Below the pieces are notes generated by a model. That model did no database searches, was not told the origin of the DNA, and worked only from the letters and a program-made list of their open reading frames with translations. DNA of 64,000 nt from Candidatus Sulfopaludibacter sp. SbA3 (lineage in GTDB: Bacteria; Acidobacteriota; Vicinamibacteria; Vicinamibacterales; UBA2999), in contig CAMDNQ010000008.1 in the NCBI GenBank assembly GCA_945903265.1, positions 62,001 to 126,000 on the forward strand, in the 5' to 3' direction. Shown piece by piece: positions 18,102-27,822 of this stretch; positions within the stretch are counted from its first letter, which is position 1, and each line of letters starts with the position of its first letter. The position numbers and the translations under genes are program-made.

Positions 18102-18870
18102 GACGCCTCTCCTCGCCGCCCACGGCGTACGCCGTGATCGGTTTCTCCGCGGGCCCGCATTTCACCTCCCCCGTCGTCACATCGAACTGCGAGCCGTGCC
18201 ATGGACACTGGACGGTTCCGCAGATCAGCACGCCGTCCGACAACGGTCCGCCGCGATGCGTGCAGCGGTCGTCGAACGCCGCGTAGCCGTCCTCCGTCCG
18301 TCCGACCGCGATGCGCTCCCCGCCCGCATGCACCAGCTTCATCTGATTGACGCCGAGTCCCCGAGCGGCCGCGAGCAGCGCGTAGCCTCCCGCATGCTCA
18401 CGAGTGTCTTCCGCCCATTTGCCCTTGTTCGCGTACCGGTGATCCACGCCGATCTGGTTGCGGACGACAAGCGTGCCACCGAGCCACGAGCCGATCGAGA
18501 GCACCGTGGCTCCCATGCCCTGGACCGCGAGAGGGAGGGTCGGGTTACGTCGTGACCGCCGAGAAATCATCCAGCCTGCGGCGAACAGCAGCATGGCCGT
18601 CGAGTTCAACATGCCGTGCCTGGCGGCACGCGATTTTGCCGAACTATCGGGCGGCACGCTTTCGGCGTAATCGATGATGCCGGGAACGGCGGCGACGAGT
18701 CCCGCCGCAACACCCGCCGGCACCAGGTGCCGCCACACCGTTGTGAGATCGCGGTTCTTGAGAAGAGCCCCGGCCACACCAAACACCCAGCCCCCCGTCA
18801 GGAATGCAAACGGGAACGGGATCAACATCGTATGGATCGGGTGGCTCTTGATGGAAGCTCGGCTCTTCAT
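18055..18870 (-). CDS. DUF2231 membrane protein fused to a Rieske [2Fe-2S] domain
   Basis: This 271-residue protein joins an N-terminal four-helix DUF2231 module (residues about 1-150, starting KSHPIHTMLIPFPFAF) to a C-terminal Rieske ferredoxin domain. The cluster ligands are visible in CTHRGGPL and CPWHGSQF. The domain is expected to transfer electrons at the membrane; the partner is unknown. The same fusion is known from other GC-rich bacteria. The tail after 'ITAYAV' is Arg-rich and is encoded in the 47 bases overlapping the convergent reductase gene, so the true C-terminus is unusual. Confidence 0.82.
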   Translation of the reverse strand: MKSRASIKSHPIHTMLIPFPFAFLTGGWVFGVAGALLKNRDLTTVWRHLVPAGVAAGLVAAVPGIIDYAESVPPDSSAKSRAARHGMLNSTAMLLFAAGWMISRRSRRNPTLPLAVQGMGATVLSIGSWLGGTLVVRNQIGVDHRYANKGKWAEDTREHAGGYALLAAARGLGVNQMKLVHAGGERIAVGRTEDGYAAFDDRCTHRGGPLSDGVLICGTVQCPWHGSQFDVTTGEVKCGPAEKPITAYAVGGEERRPTSGGVLRRHAPSRR

Positions 18871-18901
18871 GCGAGCCGGGGAGGTGCAAACGGCGGACCT
18901 T

Positions 18902-19759
18902 TTACGCGGGAGCGCCGACGCGATCGAGAATGGCGTTGAGCGTCGCGGACGTCCGCGACAGCGGCAGGTTGCTGATGTAGAAGTGGCGGGCGCCGACGTC
19001 GATCATCGCTCGTAATGTCCGCGCGCAGATATCGATAGGCGTGGCGCCTGCCGCGAACTCGGCCGCAAGCGCGTCAACAGGAACAGGGAGAAACCGGCTC
19101 AGCACGCTCAGCGTTTTCGGATTCGCGCTGCGGTAGTAGAAGACGCCGAACATCCCCGGCATCCCCCCCAGCCCCCGGCGCTCCGTCTCCCGCAGGAAGC
19201 GCCCGACCGGCTCGGCGTTCAGGTGGCTCACGATCTGCGTGAGATAGAACTCGGCGTGAAAGGTCGTGTCGGCGATGTAGTCCGCCTGCCGCGACGGATC
19301 GGCATACGGATTGGCCCAGCCGCCGAGGGCCAGGCGCGGCTCCCGTTCGCGGATCGCCTGTCGCAGCTGCCAGGCGTGTTCGAGGCATCGCGGCCGGCCG
19401 ACGCTCTTATCGCCGCCAAGCACCACCAGCGCGGGAAATCCGTGCTGCCAGGCCTGTTCGGCATAACTCAAACAGAATTCCAGCGAATGCTTCGTCGTCA
19501 GGAACGGCACCACGCGCTCGCGCGGCACGTCGAGGCCGAGGTTCGTGACGAGGTGCCGGAGGTTGTTCTCCTCCTGCGTGCCGACGGCGCTGTCGGTAAG
19601 GAAGACGGCCACGTCTCGGCGCGTCAGCGTTTTGACCGCGTGGTACGTGTCGATCCAGGCGTCGATGCCGTCGTGTGAGTCGAGCTCGGCGCGGGGCGGC
19701 CGGAGCTCCGCCGCGATCACGCCCCGGTCGCCCTGGAGCGCGGTCAGGAAGGACGCCAT
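18902..19759 (-). CDS. Methylenetetrahydrofolate reductase-family protein
   Basis: The 285-residue protein resembles the FAD-dependent MTHFR barrel. An N-terminal 'AAELRPPR' carries Glu18 at the position of the catalytic Glu of 'EFFPP', and 'EFYLTQIVS' corresponds to the conserved 'FFITQ' segment. A ' LVVLGGDK' segment follows the usual 'LRGD' region but differs from it. It may be a true 5,10-methylene-THF reductase or a divergent paralogue. The start ATG overlaps the stop of the upstream S9 peptidase by one base (TGATG), so it is translationally coupled to that gene. Confidence 0.65.
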   Translation of the reverse strand: MASFLTALQGDRGVIAAELRPPRAELDSHDGIDAWIDTYHAVKTLTRRDVAVFLTDSAVGTQEENNLRHLVTNLGLDVPRERVVPFLTTKHSLEFCLSYAEQAWQHGFPALVVLGGDKSVGRPRCLEHAWQLRQAIREREPRLALGGWANPYADPSRQADYIADTTFHAEFYLTQIVSHLNAEPVGRFLRETERRGLGGMPGMFGVFYYRSANPKTLSVLSRFLPVPVDALAAEFAAGATPIDICARTLRAMIDVGARHFYISNLPLSRTSATLNAILDRVGAPA

Positions 19760-21963
19760 CAGCGCACCGCGCGCATGATGAAGTCGAACATCACCTGGCG
19801 AAGATGCTTGTTCAGCCGCGCGTCGGTCACCGCGTGGCGCGACTTCGGATACACCATCATCTCGAACGGTTTGCCGGCCCGCTGGAGCTCATAGGCCAGC
19901 TGCTCGCTGTTCTGCCGATGGACGTTGTCGTCGATGCTGCCATGAATCAGCAGCATGCGGCCGTGCAGTCTGGCCGCCGCGAATCGCGGGGCTGTGCGCT
20001 TGTAGCCGTCGGGATTGTTCTGCGGTGTCTTCATGTACCGCTCGGTATAGATGCTGTCGTAGTTGCGCCAGTCCGACACCGGCGCGCCGATGATGCCCGC
20101 AGACCAGCTCGTGCTGTTCGTCAGCGCGTACGCGGTCATGAAGCCGCCGTAACTCCAGCCATGCAGGACGATGCGCGCGGCGTCGACGTATGACTGCTGC
20201 TTCAGCCACGTGATGCCGTCCTCGAGATCCTGAAGCTCGAGCTCTCCGAGGCGGCCGTACACCGGCCACTGCGACTCGACCCCTTTGCCGCCCGCGCTGC
20301 GGTTGTCGAGGATCCACACGATGACACCCTGCTGGGCGAGCAGCTGGTGATACATGAACGTCGTGCCGGCCCACTGGTTGCGCACCAGGGACGTGCCGGG
20401 ACCCGCATACGTGTATTGATAGACGGGATACGTCCGCGACGGATCGAAGTTCGGCGGCTTGATCATCATCGCGTCCATGACGAACCCGTCGCGGGTGCGA
20501 ACCTCGATGAACTCAGGTGTCCCGGTCGCATACTCGCCGATCGTCGTCACCCGGTTCGCGTCGAGCACGCGCGTCTCCGCGCCGTCAGCGCGATGCAGCC
20601 GCACCTGCGGCGGCGTTGACGCGTTGCTCCAGACGCCGACGTACTGGGTATAGGACGGATTGAAACTGGCCCGATGCGTGCCATCGGTGCGAGACAGCCG
20701 CGTCAGAGACTGGCCGTCGAGACCAATCCGGTAGATGTCGGTGTCGATATGACGCCGGGCGCCGGATTCGACATAGACGAGCGCGCGCTGCTCATCAATG
20801 CCCGCCAGGCGACGCACATCCCAGCGCCCGCTCGTGACCTGGCGCAGCTGTGTGCCGTCCACCCGGTAGTGATACAGATGCTTGAACCCATCGCGCTCGC
20901 TGAACCAGAGAAACGATCCGTCCTTCAGCCAGTTCGGGCTGCCGTTCGCATTCACCCACGCCTTCGTCGTTTCCCGAAGGACGCGCGTGACCCGCCCAGA
21001 CGCCGCGTCACCCAGATTGAGCTCCAGCCAGGTCTGCTCGCGGTCCTGCACCTGGAACGCCATGCTGCGGCTGTCCGGCGTCCAGTCCACATCGACGATA
21101 AGGAAATCGACGGTTGCGTACGAATCGAGCTGCGCCCAGACCGCGCTTCCGCCAGTCGCGCTCACAACGGCCAGCCGGACCTTCGGATTGGGATCGCCCG
21201 CCTTCGGGTAGTCGGTCACTTCGACGATGGGCCGATAGGAGATGTCGTCGACGACGGTGTACTCGGGAACCGGACGCTCGTCGAGCTGCAGGAAGGCGAG
21301 CCGGGCGGAATCGGGACTCCACCAGTAACCGCGGAAGTTGCCGCGGCCATAAATCTCTTCCTGGTACAGCCAGTCAAGTTTTCCGTTCAGCGTTTCGGCG
21401 TTGCCGTCCGTCGTTAAGGCAATCTCCTTCTGCCCCGTCACATCGACCGCGTACAGATTGTGGCCGCGCACGAACGCCACACGCCGGCCGTCCGGGCTGA
21501 ATGTCGGCTCTTCTTCCGCCCCGGCAGCCGTTGTCAGGCGTACCGCACTGCCGCCGAACGCGTACACGTACAGATCGCCGCCAAGCGTGACGAGTGCGGC
21601 GGTCCACTGCGGGTTGAACGTGATGTCATTGCCGCGCGCCACATCCGATGCCTCGTCGCGGATCACGCCTGGCACCGCCGACAGCGCAGAGGCCATGTGC
21701 GCGATGTCGAAGAGCGGCGTTGTGCGTCCCGACGCGGCGTCGACCCTCAGCCATTCAGCGCCTGTCGCCATGCGACGCCGCTCGAGGTATGTGTCCGCGT
21801 CGATCCAGCGCAGATTCGTGGCGGGCGCGCCGCTGAAGTCCACGCGCTGATCGGGGTCGTAGATGGCGTCGATCGACAGCATGCGCTGCGCTTGCGCGGA
21901 GACCCCCGCAGCGCTCGCGTATGCGATCGCAATGACCGCTGCAAGACGGAAAACAGGGCGCAT
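19759..21963 (-). CDS. S9 family dipeptidyl peptidase (DPP-IV type), secreted
   Basis: This is a serine peptidase that removes dipeptides from peptide N-termini in the periplasm. The 734 residues start at ATG 21963, giving a signal peptide that ends near SAQAQ; a longer reading to 22059 has no signal. Residues about 40-480 form the DPP-IV beta-propeller, followed by the alpha/beta hydrolase with the catalytic triad S604 (GWSYGG), D678 (GSIDDN) and H710 (SRHAV). A Glu pair in 'WLYQEEIYGR' matches the DPP-IV N-terminus anchor. TATGCT lies 6 bases before the ATG. It shares a 30-base divergent gap with the beta-CASP gene. Confidence 0.92.
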   Translation of the reverse strand: MRPVFRLAAVIAIAYASAAGVSAQAQRMLSIDAIYDPDQRVDFSGAPATNLRWIDADTYLERRRMATGAEWLRVDAASGRTTPLFDIAHMASALSAVPGVIRDEASDVARGNDITFNPQWTAALVTLGGDLYVYAFGGSAVRLTTAAGAEEEPTFSPDGRRVAFVRGHNLYAVDVTGQKEIALTTDGNAETLNGKLDWLYQEEIYGRGNFRGYWWSPDSARLAFLQLDERPVPEYTVVDDISYRPIVEVTDYPKAGDPNPKVRLAVVSATGGSAVWAQLDSYATVDFLIVDVDWTPDSRSMAFQVQDREQTWLELNLGDAASGRVTRVLRETTKAWVNANGSPNWLKDGSFLWFSERDGFKHLYHYRVDGTQLRQVTSGRWDVRRLAGIDEQRALVYVESGARRHIDTDIYRIGLDGQSLTRLSRTDGTHRASFNPSYTQYVGVWSNASTPPQVRLHRADGAETRVLDANRVTTIGEYATGTPEFIEVRTRDGFVMDAMMIKPPNFDPSRTYPVYQYTYAGPGTSLVRNQWAGTTFMYHQLLAQQGVIVWILDNRSAGGKGVESQWPVYGRLGELELQDLEDGITWLKQQSYVDAARIVLHGWSYGGFMTAYALTNSTSWSAGIIGAPVSDWRNYDSIYTERYMKTPQNNPDGYKRTAPRFAAARLHGRMLLIHGSIDDNVHRQNSEQLAYELQRAGKPFEMMVYPKSRHAVTDARLNKHLRQVMFDFIMRAVR

Positions 21964-21969
21964 GGCGAC

Positions 21970-21986
21970 AGCATAGCTGATATCTT
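21970..21986. promoter_or_regulatory. Back-to-back -10 elements of two divergent genes
   Basis: TATGCT on the minus strand (21970-21975) lies 6 bases before the S9 peptidase ATG. An extended TGA-TATCTT on the plus strand (21978-21986) lies 7 bases before the beta-CASP ATG. Both fit inside a 30-base intergenic gap, so each -35 would lie in the other gene's coding region and both mRNAs would be leaderless. Confidence 0.5.
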
Positions 21987-21993
21987 CGCGGTG

Positions 21994-23370
21994 ATGACCC
22001 ACCTGACTTTCCTCGGCGCGGCACGTACCGTGACGGGGTCGAAGTACCTCCTGGAGCACGCAGGTACACGCGTCCTTATCGACTGCGGGTTGTTTCAGGG
22101 CCTCAAGGAATTACGTCAACGGAACTGGGCGGACTTTCCGGTGCCGGCCGACTCGCTCGCCGCGGTGGTGCTCACGCACGCGCATCTCGACCACGTCGGG
22201 TATCTCCCACGGCTCGTCACGCAGGGATATCGCGGACGCGTGTTCTGTACGGGCGGGACCGCCGATTTGTGCCGGCTCGTCCTGCCGGACTCCGCGCGAA
22301 TTCAGGAAGAGGATGCGCGCCAGGCGAACAAGCACGGCTACGCGAAGCACGCACCCGCGCTGCCGCTCTACACCGAAGTCGACGCACAGCGTGCGCTCAC
22401 GCAGCTGCAGCCGCTTGGCTACGACCGGCCCATCGAAGTGGCTGCAGGGATCACGGTCACGTTTCTGCAAGCCGGACATCTGCTCGGATCCGCATTCGCG
22501 CTCGTGACCGTGAAGGGCGGCCCGACCATTCTGTTCGGGGGCGATCTCGGGCGATATGGACGTCCGGTGCTGCCGGACCCGTCGCCGGCTGTGGACGCGG
22601 ACGTCGTGCTTGTCGAGTCCACGTACGGCGATCGCGATCACGCCGCTGACGACAACGGTCAGGCGCTTGTCGATGTCATCACGGAGATGCTCACGCGCGG
22701 CGGCAAGCTGATCATCCCGTCGTTCGCGATCGGGCGCGTCGAAGAATTGCTGTACTGGTTGCGGCGCCTCGAGCAGGAACGGCGTATCCCCGCCCTTCCG
22801 GTGTACGTGGACAGTCCGATGGCCACCGAGGCGCTGCGGTACTACACCGCTCGCGTCGCGGAGCTCGATCCCGAACTGCGGCCGACGCAGAAAGGCGTGT
22901 CGGCCTTCGGTTCCGCGCGGTTCCAGACGATCACGTCGCCACGGGAATCGAAAGCCCTGACCGCATCCAGCCGCACGGCGATTGTCATTTCCGCGAGCGG
23001 CATGGCCACCGGCGGCCGCGTGCTCCATCACTTGGCCGCCGCGCTGCCTGACCCGAAGCACACCATTCTGTTCGTGGGATATCAGGCGGCCGGCACCCGC
23101 GGGCGGCAGCTCGTTGACGGCGCGAAGGAGGTCCGCATTCACGGCCGGCCTGTGCCTGTAGGGGCGCGGATCGTCAAGATCGATTCGATGTCGGCGCATG
23201 CCGACCGCGGCGAGATGCTGCGCTGGCTGGGGACATTTCAGACGCCGCCGAAACGACTGTTCCTCGTGCACGGGGAGCCGGGGCCCATGGATGCGTTGAA
23301 GGCGTTCGTGAAGGAGCGCCTCGGATGGGACGCCGAGACACCGGCACACGGCGCGCGCATCGAGGTCTAG
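21994..23370 (+). CDS. MBL-fold beta-CASP RNA-processing exonuclease
   Basis: This is a cytoplasmic metallo-beta-lactamase/beta-CASP nuclease of the type that matures or degrades RNA (YSH1/CPSF73-like bacterial members). The 458 residues show H62-A-H64-L-D66-H67, the second metal histidine in 'QAGHLLGSAFAL', 'LFGGDLGRYGRP', the beta-CASP insertion (residues about 180-380, 'VESTYGDRDH', 'IPSFAIGRVEELL') and the RMMBL end 'IDSMSAHADRGEML ... LVHGEPG'. ATG 21994 is chosen from the family N-terminus MTHLTFLGAARTVTGS. The next gene starts on the base after its stop. Confidence 0.9.
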   Translation: MTHLTFLGAARTVTGSKYLLEHAGTRVLIDCGLFQGLKELRQRNWADFPVPADSLAAVVLTHAHLDHVGYLPRLVTQGYRGRVFCTGGTADLCRLVLPDSARIQEEDARQANKHGYAKHAPALPLYTEVDAQRALTQLQPLGYDRPIEVAAGITVTFLQAGHLLGSAFALVTVKGGPTILFGGDLGRYGRPVLPDPSPAVDADVVLVESTYGDRDHAADDNGQALVDVITEMLTRGGKLIIPSFAIGRVEELLYWLRRLEQERRIPALPVYVDSPMATEALRYYTARVAELDPELRPTQKGVSAFGSARFQTITSPRESKALTASSRTAIVISASGMATGGRVLHHLAAALPDPKHTILFVGYQAAGTRGRQLVDGAKEVRIHGRPVPVGARIVKIDSMSAHADRGEMLRWLGTFQTPPKRLFLVHGEPGPMDALKAFVKERLGWDAETPAHGARIEV

Positions 23371-24552
23371 ATGCCGGGCCGCCTCGAGCCGCCCTTTTCG
23401 CGGCGCCTTCCCGCCTCCGTCGAGCCGAACGCCTTCAGCCAGGTCGTGGCGGCACTCAAGGACCAGGGCGCCCCGCTCGTCGACCTGACCGAGTCGAATC
23501 CCACGCGCGCCGAGATTCCGTACCCCGCTGACTTACTTACGTCACTCGCTGATTCCCGTGCGCTGCAGTACGATCCGAATCCGTTCGGTCTGCACGACGC
23601 GCGGGCGGCGGTTGCCGCCGATCACGCCCGGCGAAAGGCTCTCGTCAATCCAGACGATGTGGTGCTGACGGCAAGCACCAGCGAAGCCTACAGCTGGCTC
23701 TTCAAGTTGCTGTGCGATCCCGGCGACGTGGTCGCCGTGCCGCGGCCGAGTTATCCATTGTTCGATCACCTGACATCCCTGGAAGGCCTGGACGTCCATC
23801 CGTATGCGCTCACTTACGACGGCCGATGGTCGATCGACTTCGACACGCTGGCAGCGGCGCCTGAGCGCACGCGCGCGGTGCTCGTCGTATCGCCGAACAA
23901 CCCCACAGGGTCGTACGTGACGATGGCCGAAATGCGGGAACTCGCGCGGCTCTGCTCGCAGCGCGGCTGGGCGCTCATCGCCGACGAAGTCTTCGCCGAC
24001 TATCCGCTGGATCAGACAGACCCGGCCACCGATGTCGCGCGGCGAGCCGACGTCCTGTCGTTTTCGCTCGGCGGTCTCTCGAAAACCGCCGGTCTTCCCC
24101 AGCTGAAACTCGGGTGGATCGTCATCGGCGGCCCCGCCTCACAGAAAGCGCGGGCCCGCGAGGGCCTCGAGCTCATCGCAGACACGTTTCTTTCGGTCGC
24201 CACTCCCGTCCAGATCGCGGCCTCGCGCCTTCTGAGCGCCGGCGCGACGATCCGCGGCGCGATCCATCAGCGCGTGCGTCACAACCTGACGGTGCTGCGG
24301 GCCGCGGGGCGTCGATTCGCGGCGTGTGAGGTCCTGAAAGTCGAAGGCGGATGGTCGGCCATCATTCGGGTCCCGTCGACGCGCCCCGAGGAAGAGCTGG
24401 TCCTGGACCTGCTCGAACGCGAGCACGTCGTCGTGCATCCCGGCTATTTTTTCGATTTTCCGCGCGAAGCGTACCTGGTCGTGAGCCTGCTGCCCGACCC
24501 GCGCCAGTTCGCTCCTGCGATCGAGCGCGTTCTGCGTGTGGCGAGTGCGTGA
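23371..24552 (+). CDS. PLP-dependent aminotransferase, class I/II
   Basis: This is a cytoplasmic fold-type I aminotransferase of 393 residues. Visible motifs are 'DLTESNPTRAEIPYP', the cofactor loop 'SPNNPTGSYVT', 'LIADEVFADY' and the PLP lysine in 'GGLSKTAGLPQLKLGW'. The 'TESNPTR' N-terminus separates it from the AlaA-like enzyme at 12.7-14.0 kb. The substrate is not evident. ATG 23371 is immediately after the beta-CASP stop and its own stop overlaps the malQ start (TGATG), so the three genes form one coupled transcript. Confidence 0.82.
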   Translation: MPGRLEPPFSRRLPASVEPNAFSQVVAALKDQGAPLVDLTESNPTRAEIPYPADLLTSLADSRALQYDPNPFGLHDARAAVAADHARRKALVNPDDVVLTASTSEAYSWLFKLLCDPGDVVAVPRPSYPLFDHLTSLEGLDVHPYALTYDGRWSIDFDTLAAAPERTRAVLVVSPNNPTGSYVTMAEMRELARLCSQRGWALIADEVFADYPLDQTDPATDVARRADVLSFSLGGLSKTAGLPQLKLGWIVIGGPASQKARAREGLELIADTFLSVATPVQIAASRLLSAGATIRGAIHQRVRHNLTVLRAAGRRFAACEVLKVEGGWSAIIRVPSTRPEEELVLDLLEREHVVVHPGYFFDFPREAYLVVSLLPDPRQFAPAIERVLRVASA

Positions 24553-26129
24553 TGCCGAGTCGCCGCGCCGGCATTCTGGTGCCGCTGTTCTCGATCCCTT
24601 CGTCGCGGAGCTGGGGCATCGGCGAAATCCCTGACATCGTCGACCTTGTACGGTGGCTCGAGTCGGCCGGCATCGGCGTCCTCCAGTTGCTGCCAATCAA
24701 CGAGATGTCTCCCGGCGAGACGTCGCCCTATTCCGCCATGAGCGCCATGGCGATTGATCCCCAGTTCATTGCCGTCGAGCAGGTCGAGGACTTTGCGGCG
24801 GCTGTCGGCGCGGGGCACTTGCCGACAGAGTTTCACGCGGCGCTCAGCGCCGTTCGCAGCGCCAGCAGGGTCGACTACGCCGCCGTGCGCCGGCTGAAAG
24901 ACGCCGCGCTGCGTCACGCATTCGCACATTTCCACGAGACTGAGTGGCGTCGCGGCACCCGCCGGTCGGCGGCCCTCCAGGGCTATATGTGGGACCAGGC
25001 GTGGTGGCTCGACGACTACGCGCTGTTTCGCGCGCTGCACGCGCACCATGGCGGGAAGCCCTGGAACGAATGGCCCGACGCCCTCCAGCGGCGTGACGGC
25101 GAGGCCCTGAATCAGGCCCGCCACGACCTGGCGGACGACATCCTGTACCGGCAGTACCTGCAATGGATTGCCGATACCCAGTGGGCCGAGGCGCGCCGCG
25201 CCGCCGGTCGAGTCGCGCTCTTCGGCGATCTGCCGTTCATGGTCAGCGGCGACAGTGCCGACGTCTGGGCCCACCAGGACCTGTTCCGCCGTGATGCGTC
25301 TGTCGGTGTGCCGCCCGACGCGTTCAGCGACACAGGACAGGACTGGGGCCTTCCGGTCTACCGGTGGGACGTCCTCGCCGAACGCGACTTCGACTGGCTC
25401 CACGACCGTGCGCGCCGGAATGCGGCGCTGTTCGACGGGTACCGGATCGATCACCTGGTGGGTTTTTACCGCACGTACTTTCGTCCGCATGACGGCGGCC
25501 CCGCCCAGTTTGTGCCGGCAGACGAGCTCGAGCAGGTTCGCCTGGGCGAGCGGGTGATCGACATCTTCCGGTCGGCAGGCTCCGAGGTGACCGCCGAGGA
25601 TCTCGGCGTCGTTCCGGATTTCGTCCGGGAGTCGCTCGCGCGGCTCGACGTGCCCGGCTACAAGGTGCAGCGATGGGAGCGCCACTGGCGCATCGAGGGC
25701 CAGCCCTTCAAGGATCCACGCGAGTACGCGGAGCGAGCGGTCGTGACATCCGGCACTCACGACACCGAGCCGATGGCCATCTGGTGGGAGCACGCGCCAC
25801 TCGAGGAGCGGCAGGCCGCGCTCGCCATTCCCGCCATTCAGCGCGCCTTGACCGACGAGGACCGCGCGTCCGCCCTGAACGAGCCGGCGCTCACCGCGAC
25901 CCTGCGCGAAGCGTTGCTGACGTCGCTCTACGAATGCCCATCGGAGTTGCTGATCCTCCCGATCCAGGACACCTTCGGCTGGTCCGATCGGATCAACCAG
26001 CCCGCGAGCGTGCATGACGGGAACTGGACGTGGCGGATGCCGTGGCCGGTCGACCGGATGCGAAGCGAGCCCGAGGCCGTCGCGATGGCGGCGCGGCTGT
26101 TGGAGTGGTCTACGAAGTACGGGCGCTGA
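24552..26129 (+). CDS. malQ: 4-alpha-glucanotransferase (amylomaltase)
   Basis: This GH77 enzyme transfers alpha-1,4-glucan segments between acceptors in glycogen and maltodextrin metabolism. The 525 residues are typical of the plant/bacterial amylomaltase form. Family features are '[14 protein letters not shown]', '[10 protein letters not shown]', '[16 protein letters not shown]', the nucleophile Asp in '[11 protein letters not shown]', the acid/base Glu in 'TAEDLGVVP' and 'SGTHDTEPM'. ATG 24552 overlaps the preceding stop by one base. The last 20 bases overlap the convergent glnS. With glgC at 57-59 kb it points to glycogen storage. Confidence 0.93.
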   Translation: MPSRRAGILVPLFSIPSSRSWGIGEIPDIVDLVRWLESAGIGVLQLLPINEMSPGETSPYSAMSAMAIDPQFIAVEQVEDFAAAVGAGHLPTEFHAALSAVRSASRVDYAAVRRLKDAALRHAFAHFHETEWRRGTRRSAALQGYMWDQAWWLDDYALFRALHAHHGGKPWNEWPDALQRRDGEALNQARHDLADDILYRQYLQWIADTQWAEARRAAGRVALFGDLPFMVSGDSADVWAHQDLFRRDASVGVPPDAFSDTGQDWGLPVYRWDVLAERDFDWLHDRARRNAALFDGYRIDHLVGFYRTYFRPHDGGPAQFVPADELEQVRLGERVIDIFRSAGSEVTAEDLGVVPDFVRESLARLDVPGYKVQRWERHWRIEGQPFKDPREYAERAVVTSGTHDTEPMAIWWEHAPLEERQAALAIPAIQRALTDEDRASALNEPALTATLREALLTSLYECPSELLILPIQDTFGWSDRINQPASVHDGNWTWRMPWPVDRMRSEPEAVAMAARLLEWSTKYGR

Positions 26130-27804
26130 TTTTGGCCCAGCTGTCCTTCAGCGTCACGGTCCGGTTGAAGACCGGCGCGTCCGGCCGCGAGTCGGGATCC
26201 ACACAGAAATATCCGAGTCGCTCGAACTGCAGCCGCTCGCCCACCGATGCTTCCGCGAGCGACGGCTCGACCTTGCATCCCGTCAGCCGTTCCAGCGATT
26301 GCGGATTCAGGTCGGTGAGCGCGTCGCGGCCGTCGTCTTCAGGGTCGGCGGACTTGAACAGACGATCGTAGAGCCGGACTTCCGCGTCCACGGCATGGCG
26401 CGCCGACACCCAATGGAGCGTCCCTTTCACGCGCCGCGCGGCCGTTGATCCGGACAGCGATTCGGGGTCGTACGTGCAGTGCAGCTCGACAGGCTCTCCC
26501 GCCTCGTTCTTCACCACGCGCTCGCACTTCACGATGTAGGCGTACCGCAGCCGCACCTCCACGCCGGGCGAGAGCCGGAAGAACTTCTTTGGCGGCACTT
26601 CCATGAAATCGTCACGGTCGATATAGATCTCGCGCGCAAACGGGACGCGGCGCGTGCCGGCGGACGCGTCCTCGGGATTGTTCACGGCGTCGACCATCTC
26701 ATCGCGATCCGCAGGATAGTTGTCGATGACGACCTTCAGCGGCCGCAGCACCGCGAGCGCCCGCTGCGCGCGGCGGTTGAGATCCTCCCGGACCGTGTGC
26801 TCCAGCAGCGCGAAGTCGACAACGTTCTCCTTTTTTGCGACGCCGATTCGGGAGCAGAAATCGCGCACGGCCTCCGGGGTGAACCCGCGGCGCCTGATCC
26901 CGGCAATGGTCGGCATCCGCGGATCGTCCCATCCGTTGACCAGCTTCTGCTCGACCAGCGCGAGCAGCTTCCGCTTGCTCATCACCGTGTAATTGAGATT
27001 CAGGCGCGCGAACTCGATTTGCTGCGGACGAGACGGCGGCCTCGTGTGCTCGATGACCCAGTCGTACAGCGGACGGTGATCCTCGAACTCGAGCGTGCAC
27101 AGGGAGTGCGTGATGCCCTCGAGCGCGTCGGAAATCGGGTGCGCGTAGTCGTACGTCGGATAAATGGACCAGGCGTCCCCGGTGCGGTGATGCGATGCGT
27201 GCCGGATGCGGTACAGCGTCGGGTCGCGCATGTTCATGTTGGGCGACGTCATATCGATACTCGCCCTGAGCACATGGGTCCCGTCGGCGAACTCTCCGGC
27301 GCGCATGCGCTGGAACAGGTCAAGACTTTCGTCGGAGGGCCGGTCGCGGTACGGGCTGTTACGCCCCGGCTCCGTCAGCGTGCCGCGATAATTCCGGATC
27401 TCGTCGGCCGTGAGGCTGTCGACGTACGCATGCCCTTCTCGAATGAGCGTCTGCGCGTATTCGTACATCGTCTCGAAGTAATCGGACGCGAAGAACGTGC
27501 GATCGGCCCAGTCGAACCCGAGCCAGCGGACGTCCTCCTGGATCGACTCCACGTACTCCACGTCTTCCCTGGCAGGATTCGTGTCGTCGTAGCGCAGGTT
27601 GCACCGGCCGCCGAATTCGGCCGCGACGCCGAAGTTCAGACAGATCGATTTCGCATGCCCGATGTGCAGGTATCCGTTCGGCTCCGGCGGAAACCGGGTG
27701 TGGACGCCGCCGGCGTGCTTTCCTGTGCGGAGGTCGTCGGCGACGATGTCGCGAATGAAATCGGACGAGACCGGCGCAGCCGCCGCGCCGGCAGTGGGTT
27801 CCAT
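26110..27804 (-). CDS. glnS: Glutaminyl-tRNA synthetase
   Basis: This class I aminoacyl-tRNA synthetase charges tRNA-Gln directly. The 564 residues are close to the E. coli length. HIGH is at residues 47-50 ([15 protein letters not shown]) and the KMSKS-like VMSKRKL near residue 265. The C-terminal anticodon-binding beta-barrels are recognisable in '[15 protein letters not shown]' and 'GTLHWVSA'. Start ATG 27804; a TGA-AATAAT (27811-27819) lies 6 bases upstream and no Shine-Dalgarno is present. Confidence 0.96.
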   Translation of the reverse strand: MEPTAGAAAAPVSSDFIRDIVADDLRTGKHAGGVHTRFPPEPNGYLHIGHAKSICLNFGVAAEFGGRCNLRYDDTNPAREDVEYVESIQEDVRWLGFDWADRTFFASDYFETMYEYAQTLIREGHAYVDSLTADEIRNYRGTLTEPGRNSPYRDRPSDESLDLFQRMRAGEFADGTHVLRASIDMTSPNMNMRDPTLYRIRHASHHRTGDAWSIYPTYDYAHPISDALEGITHSLCTLEFEDHRPLYDWVIEHTRPPSRPQQIEFARLNLNYTVMSKRKLLALVEQKLVNGWDDPRMPTIAGIRRRGFTPEAVRDFCSRIGVAKKENVVDFALLEHTVREDLNRRAQRALAVLRPLKVVIDNYPADRDEMVDAVNNPEDASAGTRRVPFAREIYIDRDDFMEVPPKKFFRLSPGVEVRLRYAYIVKCERVVKNEAGEPVELHCTYDPESLSGSTAARRVKGTLHWVSARHAVDAEVRLYDRLFKSADPEDDGRDALTDLNPQSLERLTGCKVEPSLAEASVGERLQFERLGYFCVDPDSRPDAPVFNRTVTLKDSWAKISARTS

Positions 27805-27810
27805 CTACTG

Positions 27811-27819
27811 ATTATTTCA
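27811..27819 (-). promoter_or_regulatory. Extended -10-like element of glnS
   Basis: TGA-AATAAT on the minus strand matches the -10 at five of six positions and carries an extended TGn. It ends 6 bases before the glnS ATG, so a leaderless mRNA is predicted. It lies in the 18-base gap after rmuC. Confidence 0.4.
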
Positions 27820-27822
27820 AAT

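Noticed and set aside
24444-26015. 523-residue open frame antisense to malQ
   Set aside because: GC-rich codon bias in malQ opens the opposite strand; the translation has no motif and malQ is clear.
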